Positions 13,901-28,330 of a DNA stretch of 64,000 bases are shown here, in pieces. The stretch is from Ariolimax columbianus (lineage: Eukaryota; Mollusca; Gastropoda; Stylommatophora; Arionidae). Numbering within the stretch: position 1 is the first letter of the stretch; each line of letters begins with the position of its first letter. Below the pieces are notes generated by a model, which was not told where the DNA came from, made no database searches, and worked only from the letters and a program-made list of their open reading frames with translations. The translations under genes and the position numbers were made by a program. The stretch spans positions 21,065,955 through 21,129,954 of the forward strand of contig JAVGWX010000011.1 of NCBI GenBank assembly GCA_036924085.1, given 5' to 3'.

Positions 13901-14684
13901 AGTGGCAGGGGATGAAGATAACTCTTCATGTACTAAGCCACAGCCTATGTGAAGTGGCAGGGGATGAAGATAACTCTTCATGTACTAAGCCACAGCCTAT
14001 GTGAAGTGGCAGGGGATGAAGATAACTCTTCATGTACTAAGCCACAGCCTATGTGAAGTGGCAGGGGATGAAGATAACTCTTCATGTACTAAGCCCACAG
14101 CCTATGTGAAGTGGCAGGGGATGAAGATAACTCTTCATGTACTAAGCCACAGCCTATGTGAAGTGGCAGGGGATGAAGATAACTCTTCATGTACTAAGCC
14201 ACAGCCTATGTGAAGTGGCAGGGGATGAAGATAACTCTTCATGTACTAAGCCGACAGCCTATGTGAAGTGGCAGGGGATGAAGATAACTCTTCATGTACT
14301 AAGCCACAATCTATGTGAAGTGGCAGGGGATGAAGATAACTCTTCATGTACTAAGCCCCAGCCTATGTGAAGTGGCAGGGGAGGAAGATAACTCTTCATG
14401 TACTAAGCCCCAGCCTATGTGAAGTGGCAGGGGATGAAGATAACTCTTCATGTACTAAGCCACAGCCTATGTGAAGTGGCAGGGGATGAAGATAACTCTT
14501 CATGTACTAAGCCCCAGCCTATGTGAAGTGGCAGGGGATTGAAGATAACTCTTCATGTACTAAGCCCCAGCTATGTGAAGTGGCAGGGGATGAAGATAAC
14601 TCTTCATGTACTAAGCCCCAGCCTATGTGAAGTGGTAGGGGATTAAGAGAACTCTTCATGTACTAAGCCACAGCCTATGTGAAG

Positions 14685-14784
14685 NNNNNNNNNNNNNNNN
14701 NNNNNNNNNNNNNNNNNNNNNNNNNNNNNNNNNNNNNNNNNNNNNNNNNNNNNNNNNNNNNNNNNNNNNNNNNNNNNNNNNNNN
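14685..14784. other. Assembly gap, 100 N
   Basis: A run of exactly 100 N inside the satellite, the usual placeholder for a gap of unknown size. Flanking monomers are unusually corrupted on both sides, so the true array length is not known. Confidence 0.98.
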
Positions 14785-17700
14785 TACTAAGCCACAGGCA
14801 TGAATAGTTATCTTCTTCATGTACTAAGCCCCAGCCTATGTGAAGTGGCAGGGGGATGAAGATAACTCTTCATGTACTAAGCCACAGCTATGTGAAGTGG
14901 CAGGGGATCGAAGATAACTCTTCATGTACTAAGCCACAGCCTATGTGAAGTGGCAGGGGATGAAGATAACTCTTCATGTACTAAGCACAGCCTATGTGAA
15001 GTGGCAGGGGATGAAGATAACTCTTCATGTACTAAGCCACAGCCTATGTGAGTGGCAGGGATGAAGATACTCTTCATGTACTAAGCCACAGCCTATGTGA
15101 AGTGGCAGGGGATGAAGATAACTCTTCATGTACTAAGCCACAGCCTATGTGAAGTGGCAGGGATGAAGATAACTCTTCATGTACTAAGCCACAGCCTATG
15201 TGAAGTGGCAGGGGGGAAAAGGACCTATGTTCAGAGGGGAGATAACTCTTCATGTACTAAGCCACAGCCTATGTGAAGTGGCAGGGGATGAAGATAACTC
15301 TTCATGTACTAAGCCCCAGCCTATGTGAAGTGGCAGGGGGGATGACGATAACTCTTCATGTACTAAGCCACAGCCTATGTGATGTGGCAGGGATGAAGAT
15401 AACCTCTTCATGTTCTAAGCCACAGCCTATTGAAAGTAGGCAGGGGAGTTGAAGTATAACTCTTCATGACTAAGCCCCAGCCTATGTGAAGTGGCAGGGG
15501 GATGAAGATAACTCTTCATGTACTAAGCCCCAGCCTATGTGAAGTGGCAGGGAGGAAGATCTAAACTCTTCATGTACTAAGAAAAAGCCTATGTGAAGTG
15601 GCAGGGGATGAAGATAACTCTTCATGTACTAAGCCCAGCCTATGTGAAGTGGCAGGGGATGAAGATAACTCTTCATGTACTAAGCCCCAGCCTATGTGAA
15701 GTGGCAGGGGATGAAGATAACTCTTCATGTACTAAGCCCAGCCTATGGTGAAGTGGCAGCGGGATGAAGATAACTCTTCATGTACTAAGCCACAGCCTAT
15801 TTGAGTGGCAGGGGATGAAGATAACTCTTCATGTACTAAGCCCCAGGCCTATGTGAAGTGGCAGGGGATGAAGATAACTCTTCATGTACTAAGCCCACAG
15901 CCTATGTGAAGTGGCAGGGGATGAAGGATAACTCTTCATGTACTAAGCACAGCCTATGTGAAGTGGCAGGGGGATGAAGATTAACTCTTCATGTACTAAG
16001 GCCACAATCTATGTGAAGTGGCAGGGGATGAAGATAACTCTTCATGTACTAAGCCCCCAGCCTATGTGAAGTGGCAGGGGGAGAAGATAACTCTTCATGT
16101 ACTAAGCCCCAGCCTATGTGAAGTGGCAGGGGATGAAGATAACTCTTCATGTACTAAGCCACAGCATAATGTGAAGTGGCAGGGGATGAAGATAACTCTT
16201 CATGTACTAAGCCCCAGCCTATGTGAAGTGGCAGGGGATGAAGATAACTCTTCATGTACTAAGCCCCAGCCTATGTGAAGTGGCAGGGGATGAAGATAAC
16301 TCTTCATGTACTAAGCCCCAGCCTATGTGAAGTGGTAGGGGATGAAGAGAACTCTTCATGTACTAAGCCACAGCCTATGTGAAGTGGCAGGGATGAAGAT
16401 AACTCTTCATGTACTAAGCCACAGCCTATGTGAAGTGGCAGGGGATGAAGATAACTCTTCATGTACTAAGCCCCAGCCTATGTGAAGTTGCAGGGGATGA
16501 AGATAACTCTTCATGTACTAAGCCCCAGCCTATGTGAAGTGGAAGGGGAGAAGATAACTACTTCATGTACTAAGCCCCAGGATATGTGAAGTGGCAGGGG
16601 ATGAAGATAACTCTTCATGTACTAAGCCCCAGCCTATGTGAAGTGGCAGGGGATGAAGATAACTCTTCATGTACTAAGCCACAGCCTATGTGAAGTGGCA
16701 GGGGATGAAGATAACTCTTCATGTACTAAGCCACAGCCTATGTGAAGTGGCAGGGGATGAAGATAACTCTCATGTACTAAGCCACAGCCTATGTGAAGTG
16801 GCAGGGGATGAAGATAACTCTTCATGTACTAAGCCACAGCTATGTGAAGTGGCAGGGGATGAAGATAACTCTTCATGTACTAAGCCCCAGCCTATGTGAA
16901 GTGGCAGGGGGATGAAGATAACTCTTTCATGTACTAAGCCCCAGGCCTATGTGAAGTGGCAGGGGATGAAGATAACTCTTCATGTACTAAGCCACAGCCT
17001 ATGTGAAGTGGCAGGGGATGAAGATAACTCTTCATGTACTAAGCCACAGCCTATGTGAAGTGGCAGGGGATGAAGATAACTCTTCATGTACTAAGCCACA
17101 GCCTATGTGAAGTGGCAGGGGATGAAGATAACTCTTCATGTACTAAGCCACAGCCTATGTGAAGTGGCAGGGAATGAAGATAACTCTTCATGTACTAAGC
17201 CACAGCCTATGTGAAGTGGCAGGGGATGAAGATAACTATTCATGTACTAAGCCCCAGCCTATGTGAAGTGGCAGGGGAGGAAGATAACTCTTCATGTACT
17301 AAGCCCAGCCTATGTGAAGTGGCAGGGGATGAAGATAACTCTTCATGTACTAAGCCACAGCCTATGTGAATGGGCAGGGGATGAAGATACTCTTCATGTA
17401 CTAAGCCACAGCCTATGTGAAGTGGCAGGGGATGAAGATAACTCTTCATGTACTAAGCCCCAGCCTATGTGAAGTGGCAGGGGATGAAGATAACTCTTCA
17501 TGTACTAAGCCCCAGCCTATGTGAAGTGGCAGGGGATGAAGATAACTCTTCATGTACTAAACCCCAGCCTATGTGAAGTGGCAGGGGATGAAGATAACTC
17601 TTCATGTACTAAGCCACAGCCTATGTGAAGTGGCAGGGGATGAAGATAACTCTTCATGTACTAAGCCCCAGCCAATGTGAAGTGGCAGGGGAGGAAGATA

Positions 17701-20700
17701 ACTCTTCATGTACTAAGCCCCAGCCTATGTGAAGTGGCAGGGATGAAGATAACTCTTCATGTACTAAGCCACAGCCTATGTGAAGTACAGGGATGAAGAT
17801 AACTCTTCATGTACTAAGCCCCAGCCTATGTGAAGTGGCAGGGGATGAAGATAACTCTTCATGTACTAAGCCCCAGCCTATGTGAAGTGGCAGGGGATGA
17901 AGATAACTCTTCATGTACTAAGCCCCAGCCTATGTGAAGTGGCAGGGGATGAAGATACTCTTCATGTACTAAGCCCAGCCTATGTGAAGTGGCAGGGGAT
18001 GAGATAACTCTTCATGTACTAAGCCACAGCCTTATGTGAAGTGGGCAGGGGATGAAGATAACTCTTCATGTACTAAGCCCCAGCCTATGTGAAGTGGGCA
18101 GCGGGGAGGAAGATAACTCTTCATGTACTAAGCCCCCAGCCTATGTGAAGAGGCAGGGATGAAGATAACTCTTCATGTACTAAGCCCCAGCCTATGTGAA
18201 GTGGCAGGGATGAAGATAATCTTCATGTACTAAGCCACCAGGTATGTGAAGTGGCAGGGGATGAAGATAACTCTTTATGTACTAAGCCACAGCCTATGTG
18301 AAGTGGCAGGGGATGAAGATAACTCTTCATGTACTAAGCCCACAGCCTATGTGAAGTGGCAGAGGATGAAGATAACTCTTCATGTACTAAGCCCCAGCCT
18401 ATGTGAAGTGGAAGGGGATGAAGATAACTCTTCATGTACTAAGCCACAGGCCTATGTGAAGTAGCAGGGGGATGAAGATAACTCTTCATGTACTAAGCCA
18501 CAGCCTATGTGAAGTGGCAGGGGATGAAGATAACTCTTCATGTACTAAGCCACAGCCTATGTGAAGTGGCAGAGGATGAAGATAACTCTTCATGTACTAA
18601 GCCACAGCCTATGTGAAGTGGCAGGGGATGAAGATAACTCTTCATGTACTAAGCCACAGCCTATGTGAAGTGGCAGGGGATGAAGATAACTCTTCATGTA
18701 CTAAGCCACAGCCTATGTGAAGTGGCAGGGGATGAAGATAACTCTTCATGTACTAAGCCACAGCCTATGTGAAGTGGCAGGGGATGAAGATAACTCTTCA
18801 TGTACTAAGCCACAGCCTATGTGAAGTGGCAGGGGGATGAAGATAACTCTTCATGTACTAAGCCCCAGCCTATGTGAAGTGGCAGGGGATGAAGATAACT
18901 CTTCATGTACTAAGCCCCAGCCTATGTGAAGTGGCAGGGGATGAAGATAACTCTTCATGTACTAAGCCACAGCAGCCTATGTGAAGTGGCAGGGGATGAA
19001 GATAACTCTTCATGTACTAAGCCACAGCCTATGTGAAGTGGCAGGGGATGAAGATAACTCTTCATGTACTAAGCCCAGCCTATGTGAAGTGGCAGGGGAT
19101 GAAGATAACTCTTCATGTACTAAGCCCCCAGCCTATGTGAAGTGGCAGGGGATGAAGATAACTCTTCATGTACTAAGCCCCAGCCTATGTGAAGTGGCAG
19201 GGGATGAAGATAACTCTTCATGTACTAAGCACCTGCCTATTGAAGTGGCAGGGGATGAAGATAACTCTTCATGTACTAAGCCCCAGCCTATGTGAAGTGG
19301 CAGGGGATGAAGATAACTCTTCATGTACTAAGCCCAGCCTATGTGAAGTGGCAGGGGATGAAGATAACTCTTCATGTACTAAGCCACAGCCTATGTGAAG
19401 TGGCAGGGGATGAAGATAACTCTTCATGTACTAAGCCACAGCCTATGTGAAGTGGCAGGGGGATGAAGATAACTCTTCATGTACTAAGCCACAGCTATGT
19501 GAAGTGGCTGGGGATGAAGATAACTCTTCATGTACTAAGCCACAGCCTATGTGAAGTGGCAGGGGCATGAAGATAACTCTTCATGTACTAAGCCACAGCC
19601 TATGTGAAGTGGCAGGGGATGAAGATAACTCTTCATGTACTAAGCCCCAGCCTATGTGAAGTGGCAGGGATGAAGATAACTCTTCATGTACTAAGCCACA
19701 GCCTATGTGAAGTGGCAGGGGATGAAGATAACTCTTCATGTACTAAGCCCCAGCCTATGTGAAGTGGCAGGGGATGAAGATAACTCTTCATGTACTAAGC
19801 CCCAGCCTATGTGCGGTGAAGTGGCAGGGGATGAAGATAACTCTTCATGTACTAAGCCACAGCCTATGTGAAGTGGCAGGGGATGAAGATAACTCTTCAT
19901 GTACTAAGCCACAGCCTATGTGAAGTGGCAGGGGATGAAGATAACTCTTCATGTACTAAGCCCAGCCTATGTGAAGTGGCAGGGGATAAAGATAACTCTT
20001 CATGTACTAAGCCCCAGCCTATGTGAAGTGCAGGGGATGAAGATAACTCTTCATGTACTAAGCCCCAGCCTATGTGAAGTGGCAGGGGATGAAGATAACT
20101 CTTCATGTAGTAAGCCCCAGCCTATGTGAAGTGGCAGGGGATGAAGATAACTCTTCATGTACTAAGCCACAGCCTATGTGAAGTGGCAGGGGATGAAGAT
20201 AACTCCTTCATGTACTAAGCCCCAGCCTATGTGAAGTGGCAGGGGATGAAGATAACTCTTCATGTACTAAGCCCCAGCCTATGTGAAGTGGCAGGGGATG
20301 AAAGATAACTCTTCATGTACTAAGCCCCAGCCTATGTGAAGTGGCAGGGGATGAAGATAACTCTTCATGTACTAAGCCACAGCCTATGTGAAGTGGCAGG
20401 GGATGAAGATAACTCTTCATGTACTAAGCCCCAGCCTATGTTGAAGTGGCAGGGGATGAAGATAACTCTTCATGTACTAAGCCACAGCCTATGTGAAGTG
20501 GCAGGGTGATGAAGATAACTCTTCATGTACTAGCCACAGCCTATGTGAAGTGGCAGGGGATGAAGATAACTCTTCATGTACTAAGCCACAGCCTATGTGA
20601 AGTGGCAGGGGATGAAGATAACTCTTCATGTACTAAGCCACAGCCTATGTGAAGTGGCAGGGGATGAAGATAACTCTTCATGTACTAAGCACAGCCTATG

Positions 20701-23700
20701 TGAAGTGGCAGGGGATGAAGATAACTCTTCATGTACTAAGCCCCAGCCTATGTGAAGTGGCAGGGGAGGAAGATAACTCTTCATGTACTAAGCCCCAGCC
20801 TATGTGAAGTGGCAGGGGATGAAAATAACTCTTCATGTACTAAGCCACAGCCTATGTGAAGTGGCAGGGGATGAAGATAACTCTTCATGTACTAAGCCAC
20901 AGCCTATGTGAAGTGGCAGGGGATGAAGATAACTCTTCATTGTACTAAGCCCCAGCCTATGTGAAGTGGCAGGGGATGAAGATAACTCTTCATGTACTAA
21001 GCCCCAGCCTATGTGAAGTGGCAGGGGATGAAGATAACTCTTCATGTACTAAGCCCCAGCCTATGTGAAGTGGCAGGGGATGAAGATAACTATTCATGTA
21101 CTAAGCCCCAGCCTATGTGAAGTGGCAGGGGATGAAGATAACTCTTCATGTACTAAGCCACAGCCTATGTGAAGTGGCAGGGGATGAAGATAACTCTTCA
21201 TGTACTAAGCCCCAGCCTATGTGAAGTGGCAGGGGATGAAGATAACTCTTCATGTACTAAGCCCCAGCCTATGTGAAGTGCAGGGGATGAAGATAACTCT
21301 TCATGTACTAAGCGCCAGCCTATGTGAAGTGGCAGGGGATGAAGATAACTCTTCATGTACTAAGCCCCCAGGATATGTGAAGTGGCAGAGGATGAAGATA
21401 ACTCTTCATGTACTAAGCCACAGCCTATGTGAAGTGGCAGGGGATGAAGATAACTCTTCATGTACTAAGCCACAGCCTATGTGAAGTGGCAGGGGATGAA
21501 GATAACTCTTCATGTACTAAGCCCCAGCCTATGTGAAGTGGAAGGGATGAAGATAACTCTTCATGTACTAAGCCACAGCCTATGTGAAGTGGCAGGGGAT
21601 GAAGATAACTCTTCATGTACTAAGCCACAGCCTATGTGAAGTGGCAGGGGATGAAGATAACTCTTCATGTACTAAGCCACAGCCTATGTGAAGTGGCAGG
21701 GGATGAAGATAACTCTTCATGTACTAAGCCACAGCCTATGTGAAGTGGCAGGGAATGAAGATAACTCTTCATGTACTAAGCCACAGCCTATGTGAAGTGG
21801 CAGGGGATGAAGATAACTCTTCATGTACTAAGCCACAGCCTATGTGAAGTGGCAGGGGATGAAGATAACTCTTCATGTACTAAGCCCCAGCCTATGTGAA
21901 GTGGCAGGGGATGAAGATAACTCTTCATGTACTAAGCCCCAGCTATGTGAAGTGGCATGGGGATGAAGATAACTCTTCATGTACTAAGCCCCAGCCTATG
22001 TGAAGTGGCAGGGGATGAAGATAACTCTTCATGTACTAAGCCCCAGCCTATGTGAAGTGGCAGGGGATGAAGATAACTCTTCATGTACTAAGCCCCAGCC
22101 TATGTGAAGTGGAAGGGGATGAAGATAACTCTTCATGTACTAAGCCCAGCCTATGTGAAGTGGCAGGGGATGAAGATAACTCTTCATGTACTAAGCCACA
22201 GCCTATGTGAAGTGGCAGGGGATGAAGATAACTCTTCATGTACTAAGCCACAGCCTATGTGAAGTGGCAGGGGATGAAGATAACTCTTCATGTACTAAGC
22301 CACAGCCTATGTGAAGTGGCAGGGGATGAAGATAACTCTTCATGTACTAAGCCACAGCCTATGTGAAGTGGCAGGGGATGAAGATAACTCTTCATGTACT
22401 AAGCCACAGCCTATGTGAAGTGGCAGGGGATGAAGATAACTCTTCATGTACTAAGCCACAGCCTATGTGAAGTGGCAGGGGATGAAGATAACTCTTCATG
22501 TACTAAGCCACAGCCTATGTGAAGTGGCAGGGGATGAAGATAACTCTTCATGTACTAAGCCCCAGCCTATGTGAAGTGGCAGGGGATGAAGATAACTCTT
22601 CATGTACTAAGCCACAGCCTATGTGAAGTGGCAGGGGATGAAGATAACTCTTCATGTACTAAGCCACAGCCTATGTGAAGTGGCAGGGGATGAAGATAAT
22701 TCTTCATGTACTAAGCCCCAGCCTATGTGAAGTGGCAGGGGATGAAGATAATCTTCATGTACTAAGCCCCAGCCTATGTGAAGTGGCAGGGGATGAAGAT
22801 AACTCTTCATGTACTAAGCCCAGCCTATGTGAAGTGGCAGGGGATGAAGATAACTCTTCATGTACTAAGCACCAGCCTATGTGAAGTGGCAGGGGATGAA
22901 GATAACTCTTCATGTACTAAGCCCCAGCCTATGTGAAGTGGCAGGGGATGAAGATAACTCTTCATGTACTAAGCCCCAGCCTATGTGAAGTGGCAGGGGA
23001 TGAAGATAACTCTTCATGTACTAAGCCCCAGCCTATGTGAAGTGGCAGGGGATGAAGATAACTCTTCATGTACTAAGCCACAGCCTATGTGAAGTGGCAG
23101 GGGATGAAGATAACTCTTCATGTACTAAGCCACAGCTATGTGAAGTGGCAGGGGATGAAGATAACTCTTCATGTACTAAGCCACAGCCTATGTGAAGTGG
23201 CAGGGGATGAAGATAACTCTTCATGTACTAAGCCACAGCCTATGTGAAGTGGCAGGGCATGAAGATAACTCTTCATGTACTAAGCCACAGCCTATGTGAA
23301 GTGGCAGGGGAATGAAGATAACTCTTCATGTACTAAGCCCCAGCCTATGTGAAGTGGCAGGGGATGAAGATAACTCTTCATGTACTAAGCCACAGCCTAT
23401 GTGAAGTGGCAGGGGATGAAGATAACTCTTCATGTACTAAGCCCCAGCCTATGTGAAGTGGCAGGGGATGAAGATAACTCTTCATGTACTAAGCCCCAGC
23501 CTATGTGCGGGTGAAGTGGCAGGGGATGAAGATAACTCTTCATGTACTAAGCCACAGCCTATGTGAAGTGGCAGGGGATGAAGATAACTCTTCATGTACT
23601 AAGCCACAGCCTATGTGAAGTGGCAGGGGGATGAAGATAACTCTTCATGTACTAAGCCCCAGCCTATGTGAAGTGGCAGGGGGATAAAGATAACTCTTCA

Positions 23701-24689
23701 TGTACTAAGCCCCAGCCTATGTGAAGTGGCAGGGGATGAGATAACTCTTCATGTACTAAGCCCCAGCCTATGTGAAGTGGCAGGGGATGAAGATAACTCT
23801 TCATGTAGTAAGCCCCAGCCTATGTGAAGTGGCAGGGGATGAAGATAACTCTTCATGTACTAAGCCACAGCCTATGTGAAGTGGCAGGGGATGAAGATAA
23901 CTCTTCATGTACTAAGCCCCAGCCTATGTGAAGTGGCAGGGGATGAAGATAACTCTTCATGTACTAAGCCCCAGCCTATGTGAAGTGGCAGGGGATGAAA
24001 ATAACTCTTCATGTACTAAGCCCCAGCCTATGTGAAGTGGCAGGGGATGAAGATAACTCTTCATGTACTAAGCCACAGCCTATGTGAAGTGGCAGGGGAT
24101 GAAGATAACTCTTCATGTACTAAGCCCCAGCCTATGTGAAGTGGCAGGGATGAAGATAACTCTTCATGTACTAAGCCACAGCCTATGTGAAGTGGCAGGG
24201 GATGAAGATAACTCTTCATGTACTAAGCCACAGCCTATGTGAAGTGGCAGGGATGAAGATAACTCTTCATGTACTAAGCCACAGCCTATGGTGAAGTGGC
24301 AGGGGATGAAGATAACTCTTCATGTACTAAGCCACAGCCTATGTGAAGTGGCAGGGGATGACGATAACTGTTCATGTACTAAGCCACAGCCTATGTGAAG
24401 TGGCAGGGCATGAAGATAACTCTTCATGTACTAAGCCCCAGCCTATGTGAAGTGGCAGGGGAGGAAGATAACTCTTCATGTACTAAGCCCCAGCCTATGT
24501 GAAGTGGCAGGGGATGAAAATAACTCTTCATGTACTAAGCCACAGGCCTATGTGAAGTGGCAGGGGATGAAGATAACTCTTCATGTACTAAGCCACAGCC
24601 TATGTGAAGTGGCAGGGGATGAAGATAACTCTTCATGTACTAAGCCCCAGCCTATGTGAAGTGGCAGGGGATGAAGATAACTCTTCATG

Positions 24690-27600
24690 TACTAAGCCCC
24701 AGCCTATGTGAAGTGGCAGGGGATGAAGATAACTCTTCATGTACTAAACCCCAGCCTATGTGAAGTGGCAGGGGATGAAGATAACTCTTCATGTACTAAG
24801 CCCACAGCCAATGTGAAGTGGCAGGGGATGAAGATAACTCTTCATGTACTAAGCCCCAGCCAATGTGAAGTGGCAGGGGAGGAAGATAACTCTTCATGTA
24901 CTAAGCCCCAGCCTATGTGAAGTGGCAGGGGATGAAGATAACTCTTCATGTACTAAGCACAGCCTATGTGAAGTAACAGGGGATGAAGATAACTCTTCAT
25001 GTACTAAGCCCCAGCCTATGTGAAGTGGCAGGGGATAAGATAACTCTTCATGTACTAAGCCCCAGCCTATGTGAAGTGGCAGGGGATGAAGATAACTCTT
25101 CATGTACTAAGCCCCAGCCTATGTGAAGTGGCAGGGGATGAAGATAACTCTTCATGTACTAAGCCACAGCCTATGTGAAGTGGCAGGGGATGAAGATAAC
25201 TCTTCATGTACTAAGCCCCAGCCTATGTGAAGTGGCAGGGGAGGAAGATAACTCTTCATGTACTAAGCCCCAGCCTATGTGAAGTGGCAGGGGATGAAAA
25301 TAACTCTTCATGTACTAAGCCACCAGCCTATGTGAAGTGGCAGGGGATGAAGATAACTCTTCATGTACTAAGCCACAGCCTATGTGAAGTGGCAGGGGAT
25401 GAAGATAACTCTTCATGTACTAAGCCCCAGCCTATGGTGAAGTGGCAGGGGATGAAGATAACTCTTCATGTACTAAGCCCCAGCCTATGTGAAGTGGCAG
25501 GGGATGAAGATAACTCTTCATGTACTAAGCCACAGCCTATGTGAAGTGGCAGGGGATGAAGATAACTCTTCATGTACTAAGCCCCAGCCTATGTGAAGTG
25601 GCAGGGGATGAAGATAACTCTTCATGTACTAAGCCCCAGCCTATGTGAAGTGGCAGGGGATGAAGATAACTCTTCATGTACTAAGCCACAGCCAATGTGA
25701 AGTGGCAGGGGATGAAGATAACTCTTCATGTACTAAGCCCCAGCCAATGTGAAGTGGCAGGGGAGGAAGATAACTCTTCATGTACTAAGCCCCAGCCTAT
25801 GTGAAGTGGCAGGGGATGAAGATAACTCTTCATGTACTAAGCCACAGCCTATGTGAAGTAACAGGGGATGAAGATAACTCTTCATGTACTAAGCCCCAGC
25901 CTATGTGAAGTGGCAGGGGATAAAGATAACTCTTCATGTACTAAGCCCCAGCCTATGTGAAGTGGCAGGGGATGAAGATAACTCTTCATGTACTAAGCCC
26001 CAGCCTATGTGAAGTGGCAGGGGATGAAGATAACTATTCATGTACTAAGCCCCAGCCTATGTGAAGTGGCAGGGGATGAAGATAACTCTTCATGTACTAA
26101 GCCACAGCCTATGTGAAGTGGCAGGGGATGAAGATAACTCTTCATGTACTAAGCCCCAGCCTATGTGAAGTGGCAGGGGATGAAGATAACTCTTCATGTA
26201 CTAAGCCCCAGCCTATGTGAAGTGGCAGGGGATGAAGATAACTCTTCATGTACTAAGCCCCAGCCTATGTGAAGTGGCAGGGGATGAAGATAACTCTTCA
26301 TGTACTAAGCCCCAGGATATGTGAAGTGGCAGAGGATGAAGATAACTCTTCATGTACTAAGCCACAGCCTATGTGAAGTGGCAGGGGATGAAGATAACTC
26401 TTCATGTACTAAGCCACAGCCTATGTGAAGTGGCAGGGGATGAAGATAACTCTTCATGTACTAAGCCACAGCCTATGTGAAGTGGCAGGGGATGAAGATA
26501 ACTCTTCATGTACTAAGCCCCAGCCTATGTGAAGTGGCAGGGGATGAAGATAACTCTTCATGTACTAAACCCCAGCCTATGTGAAGTGGCAGGGGATGAA
26601 GATAACTCTTCATGTACTAAGCCACAGCCAATGTGAAGTGGCAGGGGATGAAGATAACTCTTCATGTACTAAGCCCCAGCCAATGTGAAGTGGCAGGGGA
26701 GGAAGATAACTCTTCATGTACTAAGCCCCAGCCTATGTGAAGTGGCAGGGGATGAAGATAACTCTTCATGTACTAAGCCACAGCCTATGTGAAGTAACAG
26801 GGGATGAAGATAACTCTTCATGTACTAAGCCCCAGCCTATGTGAAGTGGCAGGGGATAAAGATAACTCTTCATGTACTAAGCCCCAGCCTATGTGAAGTG
26901 GCAGGGGATGAAGATAACTCTTCATGTACTAAGCCCCAGCCTATGTGAAGTGGCAGGGGATGAAGATAACTCTTCATGTACTAAGCCACAGCCTATGTGA
27001 AGTGGCAGGGGATGAAGATAACTCTTCATGTACTAAGCCCCAGCCTATGTGAAGTGGCAGGGGAGGAAGATAACTCTTCATGTACTAAGCCCCAGCCTAT
27101 GTGAAGTGGCAGGGGATGAAAATAACTCTTCATGTACTAAGCCACAGCCTATGTGAAGTGGCAGGGGATGAAGATAACTCTTCATGTACTAAGCCACAGC
27201 CTATGTGAAGTGGCAGGGGATGAAGATAACTCTTCATGTACTAAGCCCCAGCCTATGTGAAGTGGCAGGGGATGAAGATAACTCTTCATGTACTAAGCCC
27301 CAGCCTATGTGAAGTGGCAGGGGATGAAGATAACTCTTCATGTACTAAGCCACAGCCTATGTGAAGTGGCAGGGGATGAAGATAACTCTTCATGTACTAA
27401 GCCCCAGCCTATGTGAAGTGGCAGGGGATGAAGATAACTCTTCATGTACTAAGCCCCAGCCTATGTGAAGTGGCAGGGGATGAAGATAACTCTTCATGTA
27501 CTAAGCCACAGCCAATGTGAAGTGGCAGGGGATGAAGATAACTCTTCATGTACTAAGCCCCAGCCAATGTGAAGTGGCAGGGGAGGAAGATAACTCTTCA

Positions 27601-28330
27601 TGTACTAAGCCCCAGCCTATGTGAAGTGGCAGGGGATGAAGATAACTCTTCATGTACTAAGCCACAGCCTATGTGAAGTAACAGGGGATGAAGATAACTC
27701 TTCATGTACTAAGCCCCAGCCTATGTGAAGTGGCAGGGGATAAAGATAACTCTTCATGTACTAAGCCCCAGCCTATGTGAAGTGGCAGGGGATGAAGATA
27801 ACTCTTCATGTACTAAGCCCCAGCCTATGTGAAGTGGCAGGGGATGAAGATAACTATTCATGTACTAAGCCCCAGCCTATGTGAAGTGGCAGGGGATGAA
27901 GATAACTCTTCATGTACTAAGCCACAGCCTATGTGAAGTGGCAGGGGATGAAGATAACTCTTCATGTACTAAGCCCCAGCCTATGTGAAGTGGCAGGGGA
28001 TGAAGATAACTCTTCATGTACTAAGCCCCAGCCTATGTGAAGTGGCAGGGGATGAAGATAACTCTTCATGTACTAAGCCCCAGCCTATGTGAAGTGGCAG
28101 GGGATGAAGATAACTCTTCATGTACTAAGCCCCAGGATATGTGAAGTGGCAGAGGATGAAGATAACTCTTCATGTACTAAGCCACAGCCTATGTGAAGTG
28201 GCAGGGGATGAAGATAACTCTTCATGTACTAAGCCACAGCCTATGTGAAGTGGCAGGGGATGAAGATAACTCTTCATGTACTAAGCCACAGCCTATGTGA
28301 AGTGGCAGGGGATGAAGATAACTCTTCATG
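24690..28330 (+). repeat. Higher-order repeat: 35-monomer (1820-bp) block, two copies
   Basis: Variant monomers recur at 1820-1822 bp: taaaccccag at about 24746 and 26567; gtaacag at 24971/26792 and 25856/27676; the ggatatg + gcagagg pair at 26315/28135; gaggaag at 25241/27063. The blocks are about 24,690-26,510 and 26,510-28,330. Confidence 0.88.

Noticed and set aside
6628..25544. Many open frames of 61-105 codons with KWQGMKITLHVLS and CEVAGDEDNSSCTKP repeats on both strands of the satellite
   Set aside because: They come from reading a 52-bp unit in all frames: 52 mod 3 is 1, so each frame cycles and meets a stop in ctatgtga within about three monomers. There is no start context or conserved longer frame.
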